Positions 15,356-24,606 of a stretch of DNA of 53,176 nucleotides are shown in pieces; positions within the stretch are counted from its first letter, which is position 1; every line of letters starts with the position of its first letter. The notes beneath the pieces are model-generated. The model was not told where the DNA came from and made no database searches. It saw nothing but the letters and a program-made list of their open reading frames with translations. The stretch covers positions 1 through 53,176 of the forward strand of contig JAFZQN010000104.1 in NCBI GenBank assembly GCA_017620375.1. Direction: 5' to 3'. This stretch comes from Lachnospiraceae bacterium (GTDB lineage Bacteria > Bacillota > Clostridia > Lachnospirales > Lachnospiraceae). The position numbers and the translations under genes were made by a program.

Positions 15356-16108
15356 ATGGATACAACAAAGAAATTTGACGGGTATGCAGATGACTATACT
15401 GTAGGTAGGCCGGGGTATGCTGCGGAACTAATAGAATGCATGTATGGCATATATGGTATGGCGAAGGAGTCCGTCATAGCCGATATAGGTTCCGGCACAG
15501 GTAAGTTTGCGAAGCATCTGATGGATAAAGGTAGTACGGTATACTGTGTTGAGCCCAATGATGATATGCGGCGTGTGGCTGAAGAAGAGCTTGGTGGATA
15601 TGCCGGTTTCTGTTCGGTAAACGGAGGGGCTGAAAACACCACGTTGGATGATAACAGTGTGGATTTTATAACTACCGCCCAGGCATTTCACTGGTTTGAT
15701 GTACAGAAGTTCCATAATGAGTGCAAGCGTATCCTTAAACCGGACGGTAAGGTATTCCTGATCTGGAATGTCAGAGATATGGATGAAGCGCTGAATAAGG
15801 AACTATATCAGATCTACCGCAAGTTCTGCCCCGACTTTAAAGGCTTTAGCGGCGGTATAGAGAAGGATGATCAGCGTATACGTGATTTCTTTGATGACAA
15901 ATACGAGTATGTAGCTTTTGACAATCCGCTGTATCTTGATAGGGAAAGGTTTATAGCGAGGAGTCTGTCAGGGTCATATTCGCTAAAGGATGGCGATAAG
16001 GATTATACGAAGTATATTAATGCTATCGAAGTTACATTTGACAGATATGTCAATAAAGGGATAGTATCCATAGCTAACAGGTCTGTCGCATACATAGGCA
16101 GTGTTTAA
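15356..16108 (+). CDS. Class I SAM-dependent methyltransferase
   Basis: 250 aa with the Rossmann-type methyltransferase fold. Motif I is VIADIGSGTGKFAKHL (about residues 40-55), the acidic loop at strand 2 is VYCVEPND, and motif IV is ITTAQAFHWFD. This Methyltransf_11/25-like type, with the AFHWF sequence, is common in Clostridia and its substrate (small molecule or lipid) cannot be read from sequence. It has its own promoter and no operon partner. Confidence 0.88.
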   Translation: MDTTKKFDGYADDYTVGRPGYAAELIECMYGIYGMAKESVIADIGSGTGKFAKHLMDKGSTVYCVEPNDDMRRVAEEELGGYAGFCSVNGGAENTTLDDNSVDFITTAQAFHWFDVQKFHNECKRILKPDGKVFLIWNVRDMDEALNKELYQIYRKFCPDFKGFSGGIEKDDQRIRDFFDDKYEYVAFDNPLYLDRERFIARSLSGSYSLKDGDKDYTKYINAIEVTFDRYVNKGIVSIANRSVAYIGSV

Positions 16109-16190
16109 ATTTGATGGAACCGGTATAACTATATGTGCGTCAAATATATAGAAACAAAAAATACTGCTTTTATAAGAAAGGGTTAAGAAA

Positions 16191-17333
16191 ATGAAAAAGA
16201 AATTATTTAAGTTATTGGCTGTAATGCTGTGCCTTATACTTGTACTTACCGCATGTGGTAAGGATGAGCCTGAGGAGGATAATGACAGGCGTGGCGGCAG
16301 ACGTACCGTTACAGATACTCCCGATGAGGATAAGCCTGCCGATGCTATAACAGATGTTCCTACCGTAGCTGTTACAGATGTTCCTACAGCAGGTGTTGTT
16401 GGGGAAAATGATATAAATGGTAGCGGCAAAGAAGGTGATATTTCACTTCCTACGGTTGCACCTACTTTAGATCCTACTCCGGAGCCCACTACGGATCCTA
16501 CACCCGAACCTACCGTAGATCCGACACCTGAACCTACTGCTGATCCGACACCCGAACCTACTGCTGATCCGACACCCGAACCTACAGCCGAACCCACACC
16601 CGAGCCTGCAATAGATGACGATATCGATGATATGGATCTGTCCGGTATTCTTACGGATGGTAAAATTCTTTCAGATGATGAAATTTTAGATTTGGCCAAG
16701 GCAATATCAAATGCATCACATGGTAAAAAGAGATATCTGTATTTGGATTCGGAAATGAGTATGGATATTGGCGGGATGAACATGGATGTAATCTCGAATG
16801 AAACAATTCAGGTAAATGGTAAAATCCTGCATGTGATTTCATATACCGATATTTATGGCAGTAATACTAATATCGAATCTTATTCGGTGGGAAATGATGA
16901 TGGAACAACAGAGTCTTATACCAGCTATGACGGTGGAAATACATGGAAGAAGAGCAAAGATGATATAGTTACATTAGGCTCTCCTTTTGACAATGACTAT
17001 GAAGAATATGCTAAATTCCTTAAAGATGCATATATAGTAGAGACTACTTCCGGTTATACAGTAACCTGTAAGCTGTGTGTGGAAGAAGAGGGGCTTAAGT
17101 ACATACTTGATTGTGAGATATATCTTGATACAGAAGGTAGAGTTACAGGATATAAGATGCATCTCGATGCTCCTATGGAACAAGAAATAGATGGCATGAA
17201 TGTAGTAATGTCCAAGTATGATATAGAATTCGAAACAGACTGTCCCGAGATTGAGATACCTGCAGAAGCTCTTAACGCAACAGAATATGATATAAATGAT
17301 CTCTCAGGTTTATTAGACGGTCTTGATTATTGA
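16191..17333 (+). CDS. Lipoprotein with proline/threonine repeat linker
   Basis: 380 aa. The signal peptide ends with a lipobox at LTAC (about residues 19-22). Residues about 25-95 are polar. A TPEPTxDP repeat linker spans 96-140, and the C-terminal domain of about 220 residues follows. That domain has a beta-rich LppX/LolA-like feel (MSMDIGGMNMDVISNETI and later EMEQEIDGMNV), suggesting a LolA-fold lipoprotein. That is a weak inference. The linker probably spans the cell wall. Its promoter was not resolved, and a clear terminator follows. Confidence 0.85.
   Translation: MKKKLFKLLAVMLCLILVLTACGKDEPEEDNDRRGGRRTVTDTPDEDKPADAITDVPTVAVTDVPTAGVVGENDINGSGKEGDISLPTVAPTLDPTPEPTTDPTPEPTVDPTPEPTADPTPEPTADPTPEPTAEPTPEPAIDDDIDDMDLSGILTDGKILSDDEILDLAKAISNASHGKKRYLYLDSEMSMDIGGMNMDVISNETIQVNGKILHVISYTDIYGSNTNIESYSVGNDDGTTESYTSYDGGNTWKKSKDDIVTLGSPFDNDYEEYAKFLKDAYIVETTSGYTVTCKLCVEEEGLKYILDCEIYLDTEGRVTGYKMHLDAPMEQEIDGMNVVMSKYDIEFETDCPEIEIPAEALNATEYDINDLSGLLDGLDY
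16476..16610 (+). repeat. 24-bp tandem repeat encoding TPEPTxDP
   Basis: Five full 24-bp units and a partial sixth (16476-16610) encode TPEPTTDP, TPEPTVDP, TPEPTADP twice and TPEPTAEP. The units keep frame, so length variation between strains is likely. A protein linker, not an RNA feature. Confidence 0.9.
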
Positions 17334-17346
17334 TTTATGAATTTTG

Positions 17347-17383
17347 GCCTTTCCTATTTAGATGATAGGAAAGGCTTTTTTTT
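17347..17383 (+). terminator. Intrinsic terminator after the lipoprotein
   Basis: GCCTTTCCTAT (17347-17357) pairs with ATAGGAAAGGC (17365-17375) around TTAGATG, followed by eight T residues. A textbook rho-independent terminator. Confidence 0.93.
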
Positions 17384-17406
17384 ATTTAACGAATTAAATT
17401 TATAGT

Positions 17407-17434
17407 TTGAAATTTAAGGATATTATTGTATAAT
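17407..17434 (+). promoter_or_regulatory. Promoter of the DUF6273 protein and truB
   Basis: TTGAAA at 17407-17412 and TATAAT at 17429-17434 are separated by 16 bp. The ATG is at 17514 after AAGAGGAGG. As truB abuts this gene, this promoter probably drives truB as well. Confidence 0.65.
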
Positions 17435-17513
17435 TATTATGTATATGCGTAACTATAAACATGTTATCTGAAAAGAATAAGGGATATCATAAAGCAAATA
17501 AGAGGAGGCAGGT

Positions 17514-19592
17514 ATGAAAAAAAATAATAAGAAGAACGTCATTAAAAGAATTTTTGTTTCTTTAATTATAATTTCTGTATTTATGTCATTTTTACCTGCC
17601 GGTATATCCACAAAAGCCGCTCAGGATAGTGATAAGCTTATAAAATCTGTAGTGGCTGATGTTGACAAAAGTTTTAAGAAAGTAGATATCTCTTATAAGA
17701 TCAACAAGGTTATATGTCCTGCCAGATCAAGAAAATATGTGGCACAGCTATGTGTGATAGATTATAAGTACCAGATATTATACAGTAAGAATGGGAAAAA
17801 ACTGTATAAATGCGACGTAGAACAAAAGATCAGGGAAAAGCTTGACTTAAGCAAGAGCGCGGATATCAATTGCTATGATATGTCGCAATGGGATAACAGG
17901 TTTTATATCTGTTTTTATGCTAATGATTATTCTGATTACGGATATCAGAAAAATGTAGTATATTATATTGCTGAGACAAAGGATTTTAAATCATATAAAG
18001 TATATGAGATGTTCTCGGATACCATAGATACTTACAGTATTTTCAGTAACGGTGCATTACCGTGCCTCTCTAAAGCTAATGGCAAGTTTTACTATATGTA
18101 TAAGATGGTTTCTTTCGAGCTGAGTGATAAAGAAGGAGATAATAAAAACGGTCTCACCACTTTTAATGTTAAAAAGCCTATCGGTTACTATGGTAATTCG
18201 CTTGATTCATTGAAAGAATTATATTTTATCGACTCTCTGCAATATGATATGAGTGAATATGCTTATGGTTTTGATATCGACATGTATATGGTGGTAGAAA
18301 AGTCAGGCATAAGGTTATATGTGTTGCAGGATTTCGGAAATACCAGCACGTACAACAGAAAAACCAAATATATCACGGAATACTTCTTAAGTACCGGCTC
18401 AACTAAAGAATTCGGTAAACTTACTCAGATTGCAAAAAATGAATACAGGGATGCTTATATCGGCGGATATGAGCGTTTCTACACTTTTTGCTGGGCCGAT
18501 GATGATACTTATCATGCCACATATGGGGAAACAGGCAGTGAAAAAAGATATTATGTTGATTTCCCGATAGAAGGCGATATCAAAAGTGAGTTTAACAGAA
18601 CAGGCAAAATAGTATATGGAAGTGTTATCACTGCCAAGACAAGTATAAACGATCAGATAAAGGTAAAATACTGTCTGCTCAGTGCTGAAAGCAATTCCGG
18701 TTCTTACCTGATAAACAGTAAAGGTGAAAAAACAAGGATTTTACTTCCTTTTGTTACGGATATGTATAACCCGGGATATGCATGTGCCAATACCAATAAG
18801 GGCTGGTCAGTAGTTTTGGAGGGTGATTATTTTTACCTTTCTGCTGATGGATTTTCGTCCTGCAGGAAGATACAGCTTCCATGTACGAAGAATGAGATCT
18901 TGGATATAGAAATCTATGGTAATTATCTGTATGTATTGACTTACAATGCATTGTATAAGCTGCCTGTACAGGTATCCACACTTAGTGCTAAATCGATCAA
19001 AGCAGAAATAAAGAAGATGAATCAGTATGCGGATGTCAAAGTGGAGATGGGAACCTACGGCGGTAAGAAACTTCAATGGGATATAGTTGCTGTTGAGGAC
19101 GATAAAGTATTGCTCCTTTGTTCGGAAAAGGTAGATACCAGAACGTTTTTCAGTGATGACCAGCTTGGCAAGAACTTAAAAGAGCTTCCCGTATATGACT
19201 GGGGTCAGAGTGATATAAGAAAGTGGCTTAACGGAACCTTTTTAAAGAAATTCAGTGACATTGAGAAGGATGTGATCATACCTTATCATATAACGACTGA
19301 TACATCGGAATATGATGATATGATATTCCTTTTATCAGAGGAAGAATTTGAGAAATATAAAAAGAGTATTACAGATATTCCTGATGAATGGGTATTACGT
19401 GATGTAAATGGCTACCGCGGAAAAACAGTCATCATGAATAAGGCTCAAGATAACGTATTATATGTATACAGTGTGACAGAAGCGGTTTCCGATACGGACA
19501 GGATTGTGAGATATCATTGTGAATACAATGAAGAATATGCGATCAGGCCTGCAGTATGGATCAAGGCTTCGGCTGTTTTAGGTGGTAATTAA
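17514..19592 (+). CDS. Secreted protein with C-terminal DUF6273 domain
   Basis: 692 aa. The N-terminus is a signal peptide (Lys/Asn-rich start, then a hydrophobic run to about residue 36, STKAA). The middle is beta-rich and Tyr-rich, of beta-propeller style length, without a family I can name. The last 190 residues match DUF6273: VYDWGQSDIRKWLNGTFLKKF, MIFLLSEEEFEKY and YAIRPAVWIKAS. Proteins of this type are common on the surface of Lachnospiraceae. The stop codon is directly followed by the truB ATG with no gap. Confidence 0.85.
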   Translation: MKKNNKKNVIKRIFVSLIIISVFMSFLPAGISTKAAQDSDKLIKSVVADVDKSFKKVDISYKINKVICPARSRKYVAQLCVIDYKYQILYSKNGKKLYKCDVEQKIREKLDLSKSADINCYDMSQWDNRFYICFYANDYSDYGYQKNVVYYIAETKDFKSYKVYEMFSDTIDTYSIFSNGALPCLSKANGKFYYMYKMVSFELSDKEGDNKNGLTTFNVKKPIGYYGNSLDSLKELYFIDSLQYDMSEYAYGFDIDMYMVVEKSGIRLYVLQDFGNTSTYNRKTKYITEYFLSTGSTKEFGKLTQIAKNEYRDAYIGGYERFYTFCWADDDTYHATYGETGSEKRYYVDFPIEGDIKSEFNRTGKIVYGSVITAKTSINDQIKVKYCLLSAESNSGSYLINSKGEKTRILLPFVTDMYNPGYACANTNKGWSVVLEGDYFYLSADGFSSCRKIQLPCTKNEILDIEIYGNYLYVLTYNALYKLPVQVSTLSAKSIKAEIKKMNQYADVKVEMGTYGGKKLQWDIVAVEDDKVLLLCSEKVDTRTFFSDDQLGKNLKELPVYDWGQSDIRKWLNGTFLKKFSDIEKDVIIPYHITTDTSEYDDMIFLLSEEEFEKYKKSITDIPDEWVLRDVNGYRGKTVIMNKAQDNVLYVYSVTEAVSDTDRIVRYHCEYNEEYAIRPAVWIKASAVLGGN

Positions 19593-20681
19593 ATGGACGG
19601 AATTATTAATGTTTACAAAGAAAAAGGCTATACCTCGCATGATGTGGTGGCAAGACTGCGTGGTATAACCAAAGAAAAACATATAGGACATACAGGTACT
19701 CTGGATCCTGCTGCCGCAGGTGTATTACCCATGTGTCTGGGTGCTGTGACCAAGGCTTGTGAATTACTTACCGAAAAGGGTAAGGAGTACGAGACGATAC
19801 TTCTGCTCGGTATAGAGACCAATACAGAAGACGCTACGGGCGAGATCGTATCAAGCGGGGATGTATCGTGTATAACCGATGATATGATCATGGAAGCGGT
19901 AAAAAGCTTTGAAGGTGATATATCGCAGGTGCCTCCGATGTTTTCCGCTACCAGGATCAACGGACAAAGATATTACGACCTGGCCAGAAAAGGTGTGGAG
20001 ATAGATCGTGAGGCAAAGCAGGTACATGTATCAAATATAGAGATCATCTCTGACATTACGAGGTGTCTGCTCTCACAAAAGGAAGTATTTACACCTTACC
20101 CGGATACGAGTCTTGCAAAGTTTGCAGAAGAGCCCGATCCCGAGGAAGGAAGATGGCACTGGGAAAACAATGACATCCGAAAGGATGAGAACAAGGATAT
20201 ACCTGTGATACGTGTGGCATTAAGGATCGCATGTGAAAAGGGTACGTATATCAGGACCATATGTGCGGATATAGGAAGAAAGCTCGGCTGCGGAGGCTGT
20301 ATGGAAAGACTGCTTCGTACCAGGTCGGGAGCATTTACTATAGAGGACAGTCATAGTCTTGCAGAGCTGGAAGAGATATTTGCGAAAGCTAATTCCGGGG
20401 AAAACGATAACAATACATCTTGCGAAAAGATAAAGAATGTCCTCCTGTCCGCAGATACCTGCTTTATGGAGTATCCGGCACTGCATTGTAAGGAAAAGTA
20501 TGACAGTGTGCTTTTAAACGGCAATCTGATGCGTATGAGACATTTTAAGGAGTATATAGAGGTGGCTGATCCAATTAACCGAGTATATGACAGCCACAAT
20601 GATTTTAAGGCATTATATGAGTGGGTGGAAGAGCGTAAGCTGTACAGACCGCTCAAGGTATTTATTTCCACCAAAGAATGA
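19593..20681 (+). CDS. truB: tRNA pseudouridine(55) synthase TruB
   Basis: 362 aa; converts U55 of tRNA to pseudouridine. The catalytic Asp38 lies in GHTGTLDPAAAGVLP, then PPMFSATRINGQRYYDLARKG and CEKGTYIRTICADIGRKLG. It is about 60 residues longer than usual because an insert of about 45 residues follows the conserved core (after about residue 160: charged, with PDPEEGRWHWENNDIRKDEN). Start ATG 19593 follows AGGTGG inside the upstream gene, so it is probably translated by coupling. It is normally next to nrnA; here 7 kb separates them. Confidence 0.95.
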   Translation: MDGIINVYKEKGYTSHDVVARLRGITKEKHIGHTGTLDPAAAGVLPMCLGAVTKACELLTEKGKEYETILLLGIETNTEDATGEIVSSGDVSCITDDMIMEAVKSFEGDISQVPPMFSATRINGQRYYDLARKGVEIDREAKQVHVSNIEIISDITRCLLSQKEVFTPYPDTSLAKFAEEPDPEEGRWHWENNDIRKDENKDIPVIRVALRIACEKGTYIRTICADIGRKLGCGGCMERLLRTRSGAFTIEDSHSLAELEEIFAKANSGENDNNTSCEKIKNVLLSADTCFMEYPALHCKEKYDSVLLNGNLMRMRHFKEYIEVADPINRVYDSHNDFKALYEWVEERKLYRPLKVFISTKE

Positions 20682-20765
20682 TATCTTTTATTTGAAATTT
20701 GGGGTTTTACGGTTTTAACGGTTTAAGGATTGAAGGTTTATGTTTGAGGTTTTAAGGGGTGTAAT
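20682..20765 (+). other. T/G-rich repetitive leader between truB and the sugar-binding lipoprotein
   Basis: A short stretch with several near-copies of GGTTTTA or GGTTTA (GGGGTTTTA, CGGTTTTAA, CGGTTTAAGG, AGGTTTATG, AGGTTTTAAGG). It ends in AAGGGGTGTAAT just before ATG 20766. No clear promoter or stem-loop is seen. It could be a regulator site array or low complexity. Confidence 0.3.
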
Positions 20766-21737
20766 ATGAAAAGATTTTTCCTGATGTTATTTATTGCATT
20801 TGCAGTCACATGTTTTTCCGCATGTGGGAAGGAATCTGACGAGAAGGATGAACCGGGACTCTTACTTGGATTCAGCCAGATAGGTTCCGAGAGTGCATGG
20901 AGGATCGGTAATACTCAGGATATAGAGGATGCCGCTGAAAAGTCCGGCATTAATCTCATGTTTGAAAATGCAAACCAGAAGCAGGAAAACCAGATAGCAG
21001 CCATAAGAAAATTTATAGCTTATAAAGTTGATGTTATCGCGTTTTCACCCATAGTAGAAGACGGTTGGGATAACGTGTTAGAAGAAGCTAAAGATGCCGG
21101 TATACCTGTGATCCTGGTGGACAGGGATATAAGTACCGATAAAAAAGGCCTGACTACATGTCTGATCGGTGCCGACTTTTATCATGAAGGTTACATGGCA
21201 GGGGAATACCTTATAAGAAAGGTTGACGGTCTTGGCTTGGAGTATGTAAACATCGTTGAGATCACAGGTACTGTTAATTCCACTCCCATGAGACAGAGAC
21301 AGGCTGGCTTTATGGATGCGATATCAGGGGATACCCGTATGACGGTACTTGAAAGTATAGACGGTGATTTTCTTAAAAGCCGCGGTGCCGAAAACATGAG
21401 GTATCTGCTTCAGACGTACGGAGATACCATCGATGTGTTTTTTTCACATAATGATGAGATGACTTTGGGTGCAATACCCGAGATAGAAAAGGCAGGTTTC
21501 GTGCCGGGTAAGGACATGATCATCATATCTATAGACGGCGGTCAGGAAGCGATCGATGTGCTTAAACAGGGCAAGATCAATTGTATAGTCGAGTGTACAC
21601 CAAAGCTCGGCAAACTGCTTATGGAAACAGCACTGAAGCTTAAGAACGGTGAATCCGTAATGGATACGATACATCCTGAAGAACAGGTATTCAGTGATGA
21701 GATGGACACTTCACAGATAGCACCCAGAGGTTATTGA
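20766..21737 (+). CDS. YtfQ-like sugar-binding lipoprotein (sensor partner)
   Basis: 323 aa lipoprotein, lipobox at residues about 17-20 (FSAC). The periplasmic-binding fold begins LLGFSQIGSESAWRIGNTQD, followed by NQKQENQIAAIRKFIAYKVD, PVILVDRDIS and FFSHNDEMTLGAI. These closely resemble YtfQ, the galactofuranose-binding protein. It is followed directly by the sensor kinase and response regulator, not the ABC genes, so it may present sugar to the kinase; this is inferred from gene order. A second binding protein, at 24607, lies beside the importer. Confidence 0.87.
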   Translation: MKRFFLMLFIAFAVTCFSACGKESDEKDEPGLLLGFSQIGSESAWRIGNTQDIEDAAEKSGINLMFENANQKQENQIAAIRKFIAYKVDVIAFSPIVEDGWDNVLEEAKDAGIPVILVDRDISTDKKGLTTCLIGADFYHEGYMAGEYLIRKVDGLGLEYVNIVEITGTVNSTPMRQRQAGFMDAISGDTRMTVLESIDGDFLKSRGAENMRYLLQTYGDTIDVFFSHNDEMTLGAIPEIEKAGFVPGKDMIIISIDGGQEAIDVLKQGKINCIVECTPKLGKLLMETALKLKNGESVMDTIHPEEQVFSDEMDTSQIAPRGY

Positions 21738-21747
21738 GGATATAAGG

Positions 21748-23220
21748 ATGGAGACCAACAAGGTTATAAAGGAAAAGAGCATACTCGGACAGATAAACGA
21801 CCTCAGCCATAAGCTCGTTTTTATGCTTGTGATCCCTATAGTATTAAGCCTGGTACTGATGCTTATATATGCCGGCAAATATCACAGTTCCATCAAAAGG
21901 ATGGAAACCATAGCGAACCTTAAGTCTCCGGTAGTCAACGACATACCGGGAGCTGCATGGGATATAATAAGCGGACGTGACAGCATCGATAACAGCAAGA
22001 TATATTTAAAAATACACGAAGTAAATGATATTATAAACACGATCACAAATGAGACAGATTCGGAGAACAGGCTGTCACTGATAGTTGCAAGTCGTACCAT
22101 GCAGACACTTGAGAACTATGTGGACCGTCTGAAAGAAAACATCGCTTCTCAGGTACCTGTTATTAATAACGAGACTATATACGTTGAGATCAACCGTGTA
22201 TCCGCACTGGTTGACAGTATGCTGAACGAATATATAGCTCAGGAGATCGCTTTAGCCGGTACCATGAGCGTGAGCCTGCGTATCATTATTATCGTAACAG
22301 CCATAGCTGAGGTTATCATAGTACTTGTATGCTTGCTTGTCAGAAACAGGGCTGTTAAATCCACAGCCGCATTTGTCAGAAAACCCATAGAAAAGCTTGA
22401 GGAAGCTGCTGAAAAGCTTTCACAGGGTACTCTTGATGCAAGACTGGCCGATACTGATGTTACGGAGCTGAGAAACCTTACAACGCAGGTTAATACCATG
22501 GCCAAGAACCTTAATTCCATGATGGAAAAGAGTGTACTTGATGCAAAGAAACTGAGAAAAGCAGAGCTTCGTACCATGCAGGCACAGATCAATCCTCACT
22601 TTTTGTACAATACACTTGATGCCATAGTATGGAAAGCGGAAGCGGGAGAAAAGGATGAGGTAATACAGCTTACAAGCGCTTTAAGTGATTTCTTCCGTAT
22701 AAGTCTTTCTGCAGGTGCCGACTGGATACCCATCAGTCAGGAAAAGAAGCATATCGAAGGATATCTTAAGATTCAGCAGACAAGATACCGTGATATCATG
22801 AGCTACAGTATCGATATCCCCGATGAGATAGGTGACTACTATATATTAAAACTGCTTATACAGCCGCTGGTTGAAAATGCATTATACCATGGTGTAAAGA
22901 TAAAGAGAGGCGGCGGACATATCAGTGTCTCCGCCAGAGAAGAAAACGGTATGCTGACTTTCAAGGTAAGTGATACGGGCGTTGGCATGACACCCGAACA
23001 GCTGACTGCTCTTAACGACCGCATGAAAAAAGAGCAGCCCACCGTGGGTGGTGCAAGCGGAGGATTCGGCCTTGTAAATGTTAACTTAAGGATCAGACTC
23101 TATTACAATCAGACCGAAGGTCTTACCATAGAAAGCAGCGCTGCGGGTACGGATGTAAGCTTCTCTGTACCATGCAGAAAGAGAGAGGAGATTTTTGAAA
23201 ATGAAAGTGTTTCTGGCTGA
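21748..23220 (+). CDS. Sensor histidine kinase, YesM/LytS type
   Basis: 490 aa. Two TM helices (about residues 22-42 and 172-196) flank an extracytoplasmic domain. HAMP follows at about 200-255, then the His_kinase (PF06580) core with QAQINPHFLYNTLDAIVWKA as the phosphoacceptor block and an HATPase domain (PLVENALYHGVKIK, SDTGVGMTP, GFGLVNVNLRIRLYY). It overlaps the response regulator by 20 bp. With the preceding YtfQ-like lipoprotein it forms a sugar-sensing input. Confidence 0.93.
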   Translation: METNKVIKEKSILGQINDLSHKLVFMLVIPIVLSLVLMLIYAGKYHSSIKRMETIANLKSPVVNDIPGAAWDIISGRDSIDNSKIYLKIHEVNDIINTITNETDSENRLSLIVASRTMQTLENYVDRLKENIASQVPVINNETIYVEINRVSALVDSMLNEYIAQEIALAGTMSVSLRIIIIVTAIAEVIIVLVCLLVRNRAVKSTAAFVRKPIEKLEEAAEKLSQGTLDARLADTDVTELRNLTTQVNTMAKNLNSMMEKSVLDAKKLRKAELRTMQAQINPHFLYNTLDAIVWKAEAGEKDEVIQLTSALSDFFRISLSAGADWIPISQEKKHIEGYLKIQQTRYRDIMSYSIDIPDEIGDYYILKLLIQPLVENALYHGVKIKRGGGHISVSAREENGMLTFKVSDTGVGMTPEQLTALNDRMKKEQPTVGGASGGFGLVNVNLRIRLYYNQTEGLTIESSAAGTDVSFSVPCRKREEIFENESVSG

Positions 23221-24457
23221 TGACGAGATAGTTATAAGGGAAGGGATAAGAGAATCCTTTCCGTGGGATGAAACACCTTATACTTTGGTAGGTGAGGCTC
23301 CCGACGGAGAGATGGCTCTGCCCATCATCAGAGATACAAATCCGGATATAGTTATCACAGATATAAGAATGCCTTTTATGGACGGACTGGAGCTGTGCAG
23401 GACATTACGTTCACAGATGCCATGGATCGGTATAATTGTACTTAGCGGTTATGATGAGTTTGAATATGCCCGTCAGTGTATACAGCTCGGAGTACGTGAA
23501 TACCTGTTAAAACCGGTTACATCGGATAAGCTTAAAGAAGTACTTGATAAGGTAAGTGCACAGCTTTTAGAGGAAAGAAAAACTTTGGAGCATGCAGCAA
23601 GCTTAAGGGCACGTATGCAGTCGGACGATAAGTTCCTAAAGGAAAAGCTTATAGGTGTTTTCTATAATGAAGAATCCACAGAAGAGGATTCGAGAAATGT
23701 ATTAAAACAGTTAAGCTCCATGGGACACAACTTGGCATCACCTTTTTATTCTGTGATAGATGTAGCATTTACGCCATTGCAGACAGGACTTGAAGCTGCA
23801 TATAACTTAGCAGCCAACAGCGGCGGTATAGTATTTGCTACCTCAAGCAGAACGGGGGCAAGACTTCTGGTACTTGGTAAAACCGTAGCTGAAACCGAAG
23901 AAAGAGCATATGCTTTTGCAAGCTCCCTCGTACAGGAACTGGAAAGACTTGAATGTCAGGAGATAAGAGTAGGTATCGGTGATATAGTTGACCGGCCCGA
24001 AAGTATCTTTTCTAGTTTTAAGGCGGCACGTCATATCAGGCACCTTATAGTAGAGCGTAAGGATAAACGTTCCATAATCTTAGGTGTAAGGGAGATGGGT
24101 GATGTGGATCAGGATAGAAAGGAATCCGCTGTTATAAGCGATGCCAAACTTTTTATGCTTGATCATTTTTCTGATCCCAACCTTATGCTGCAGGATGTGG
24201 CAAAAGAAGTAAGCATGAGTAACTCCAGGTTTTCTACTGTGTTTTCACAGCAGAGCGGACAGACCTTTACGGAATATCTTATGTACTTACGTATAAATAA
24301 AGCAAAGGAATTACTCAGGACAACCGATGAAAAAGCATCACAGATAGCAAGTGAAGTCGGTTATAATGATTCACATTATTTCAGCTATATTTTTAAGAAA
24401 AATGTGGGTATAACACCCACCGATTACAGAAATCAGTATCAAAATCTACCTGAGTAA
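23201..24457 (+). CDS. Response regulator, YesN type (receiver plus AraC HTH)
   Basis: 419 aa. The receiver domain holds D54 as the phosphoacceptor in VITDIRMPFMDG, with the acidic pair D7-D8 and Lys in LLKPVT. A central linker domain follows, and the AraC HTH pair closes the protein from about 310 (VAKEVSMSNSRFSTVFSQQS and QIASEVGYNDSHYFSYIFKK). ATG 23201 is preferred over TTG 23195 because GAGAGGAG is 10 nt upstream. Its target is probably the importer operon starting 150 bp further on; see the repeat at 24475-24510. Confidence 0.93.
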   Translation: MKVFLADDEIVIREGIRESFPWDETPYTLVGEAPDGEMALPIIRDTNPDIVITDIRMPFMDGLELCRTLRSQMPWIGIIVLSGYDEFEYARQCIQLGVREYLLKPVTSDKLKEVLDKVSAQLLEERKTLEHAASLRARMQSDDKFLKEKLIGVFYNEESTEEDSRNVLKQLSSMGHNLASPFYSVIDVAFTPLQTGLEAAYNLAANSGGIVFATSSRTGARLLVLGKTVAETEERAYAFASSLVQELERLECQEIRVGIGDIVDRPESIFSSFKAARHIRHLIVERKDKRSIILGVREMGDVDQDRKESAVISDAKLFMLDHFSDPNLMLQDVAKEVSMSNSRFSTVFSQQSGQTFTEYLMYLRINKAKELLRTTDEKASQIASEVGYNDSHYFSYIFKKNVGITPTDYRNQYQNLPE

Positions 24458-24474
24458 AATGATATTTAACCGTT

Positions 24475-24510
24475 TTGAATATTACGGAAATATTACGAAA
24501 TAATATTCAA
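24475..24510 (+). promoter_or_regulatory. Candidate binding site for the AraC-type regulator
   Basis: AATATTACG occurs at 24478-24486 and again at 24489-24497, 11 bp apart, one helical turn. The outer bases also form a perfect 10-bp inverted repeat, TTGAATATTA with TAATATTCAA (24475-24484, 24501-24510). The site lies just upstream of a probable -35 box. Direct repeats spaced by a turn beside a promoter fit an AraC-type activator site. Inference only. Confidence 0.5.
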
Positions 24511-24527
24511 CCAAGACAAAATCTATA

Positions 24528-24555
24528 TTGATTTACCTCCTATATGAGATATGTT
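24528..24555 (+). promoter_or_regulatory. Probable promoter of the sugar importer operon
   Basis: TTGATT at 24528-24533 and TATGTT at 24550-24555 with a 16-bp spacer. The AATATTACG repeats end 18 bp upstream of the -35 box. The match is modest, as expected of an activator-dependent promoter. Confidence 0.45.
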
Positions 24556-24606
24556 AGAGTATGCTCATAAAGCCGCAAGGCTATATAAGAAGGAGGAAAA
24601 TCTTAA

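Noticed and set aside
15983-16783. Open 266-codon minus-strand frame rich in Gly/Ser/Val
   Set aside because: A shadow of the TPEPTxDP repeat lipoprotein and the end of the methyltransferase gene; low complexity and no start signal.
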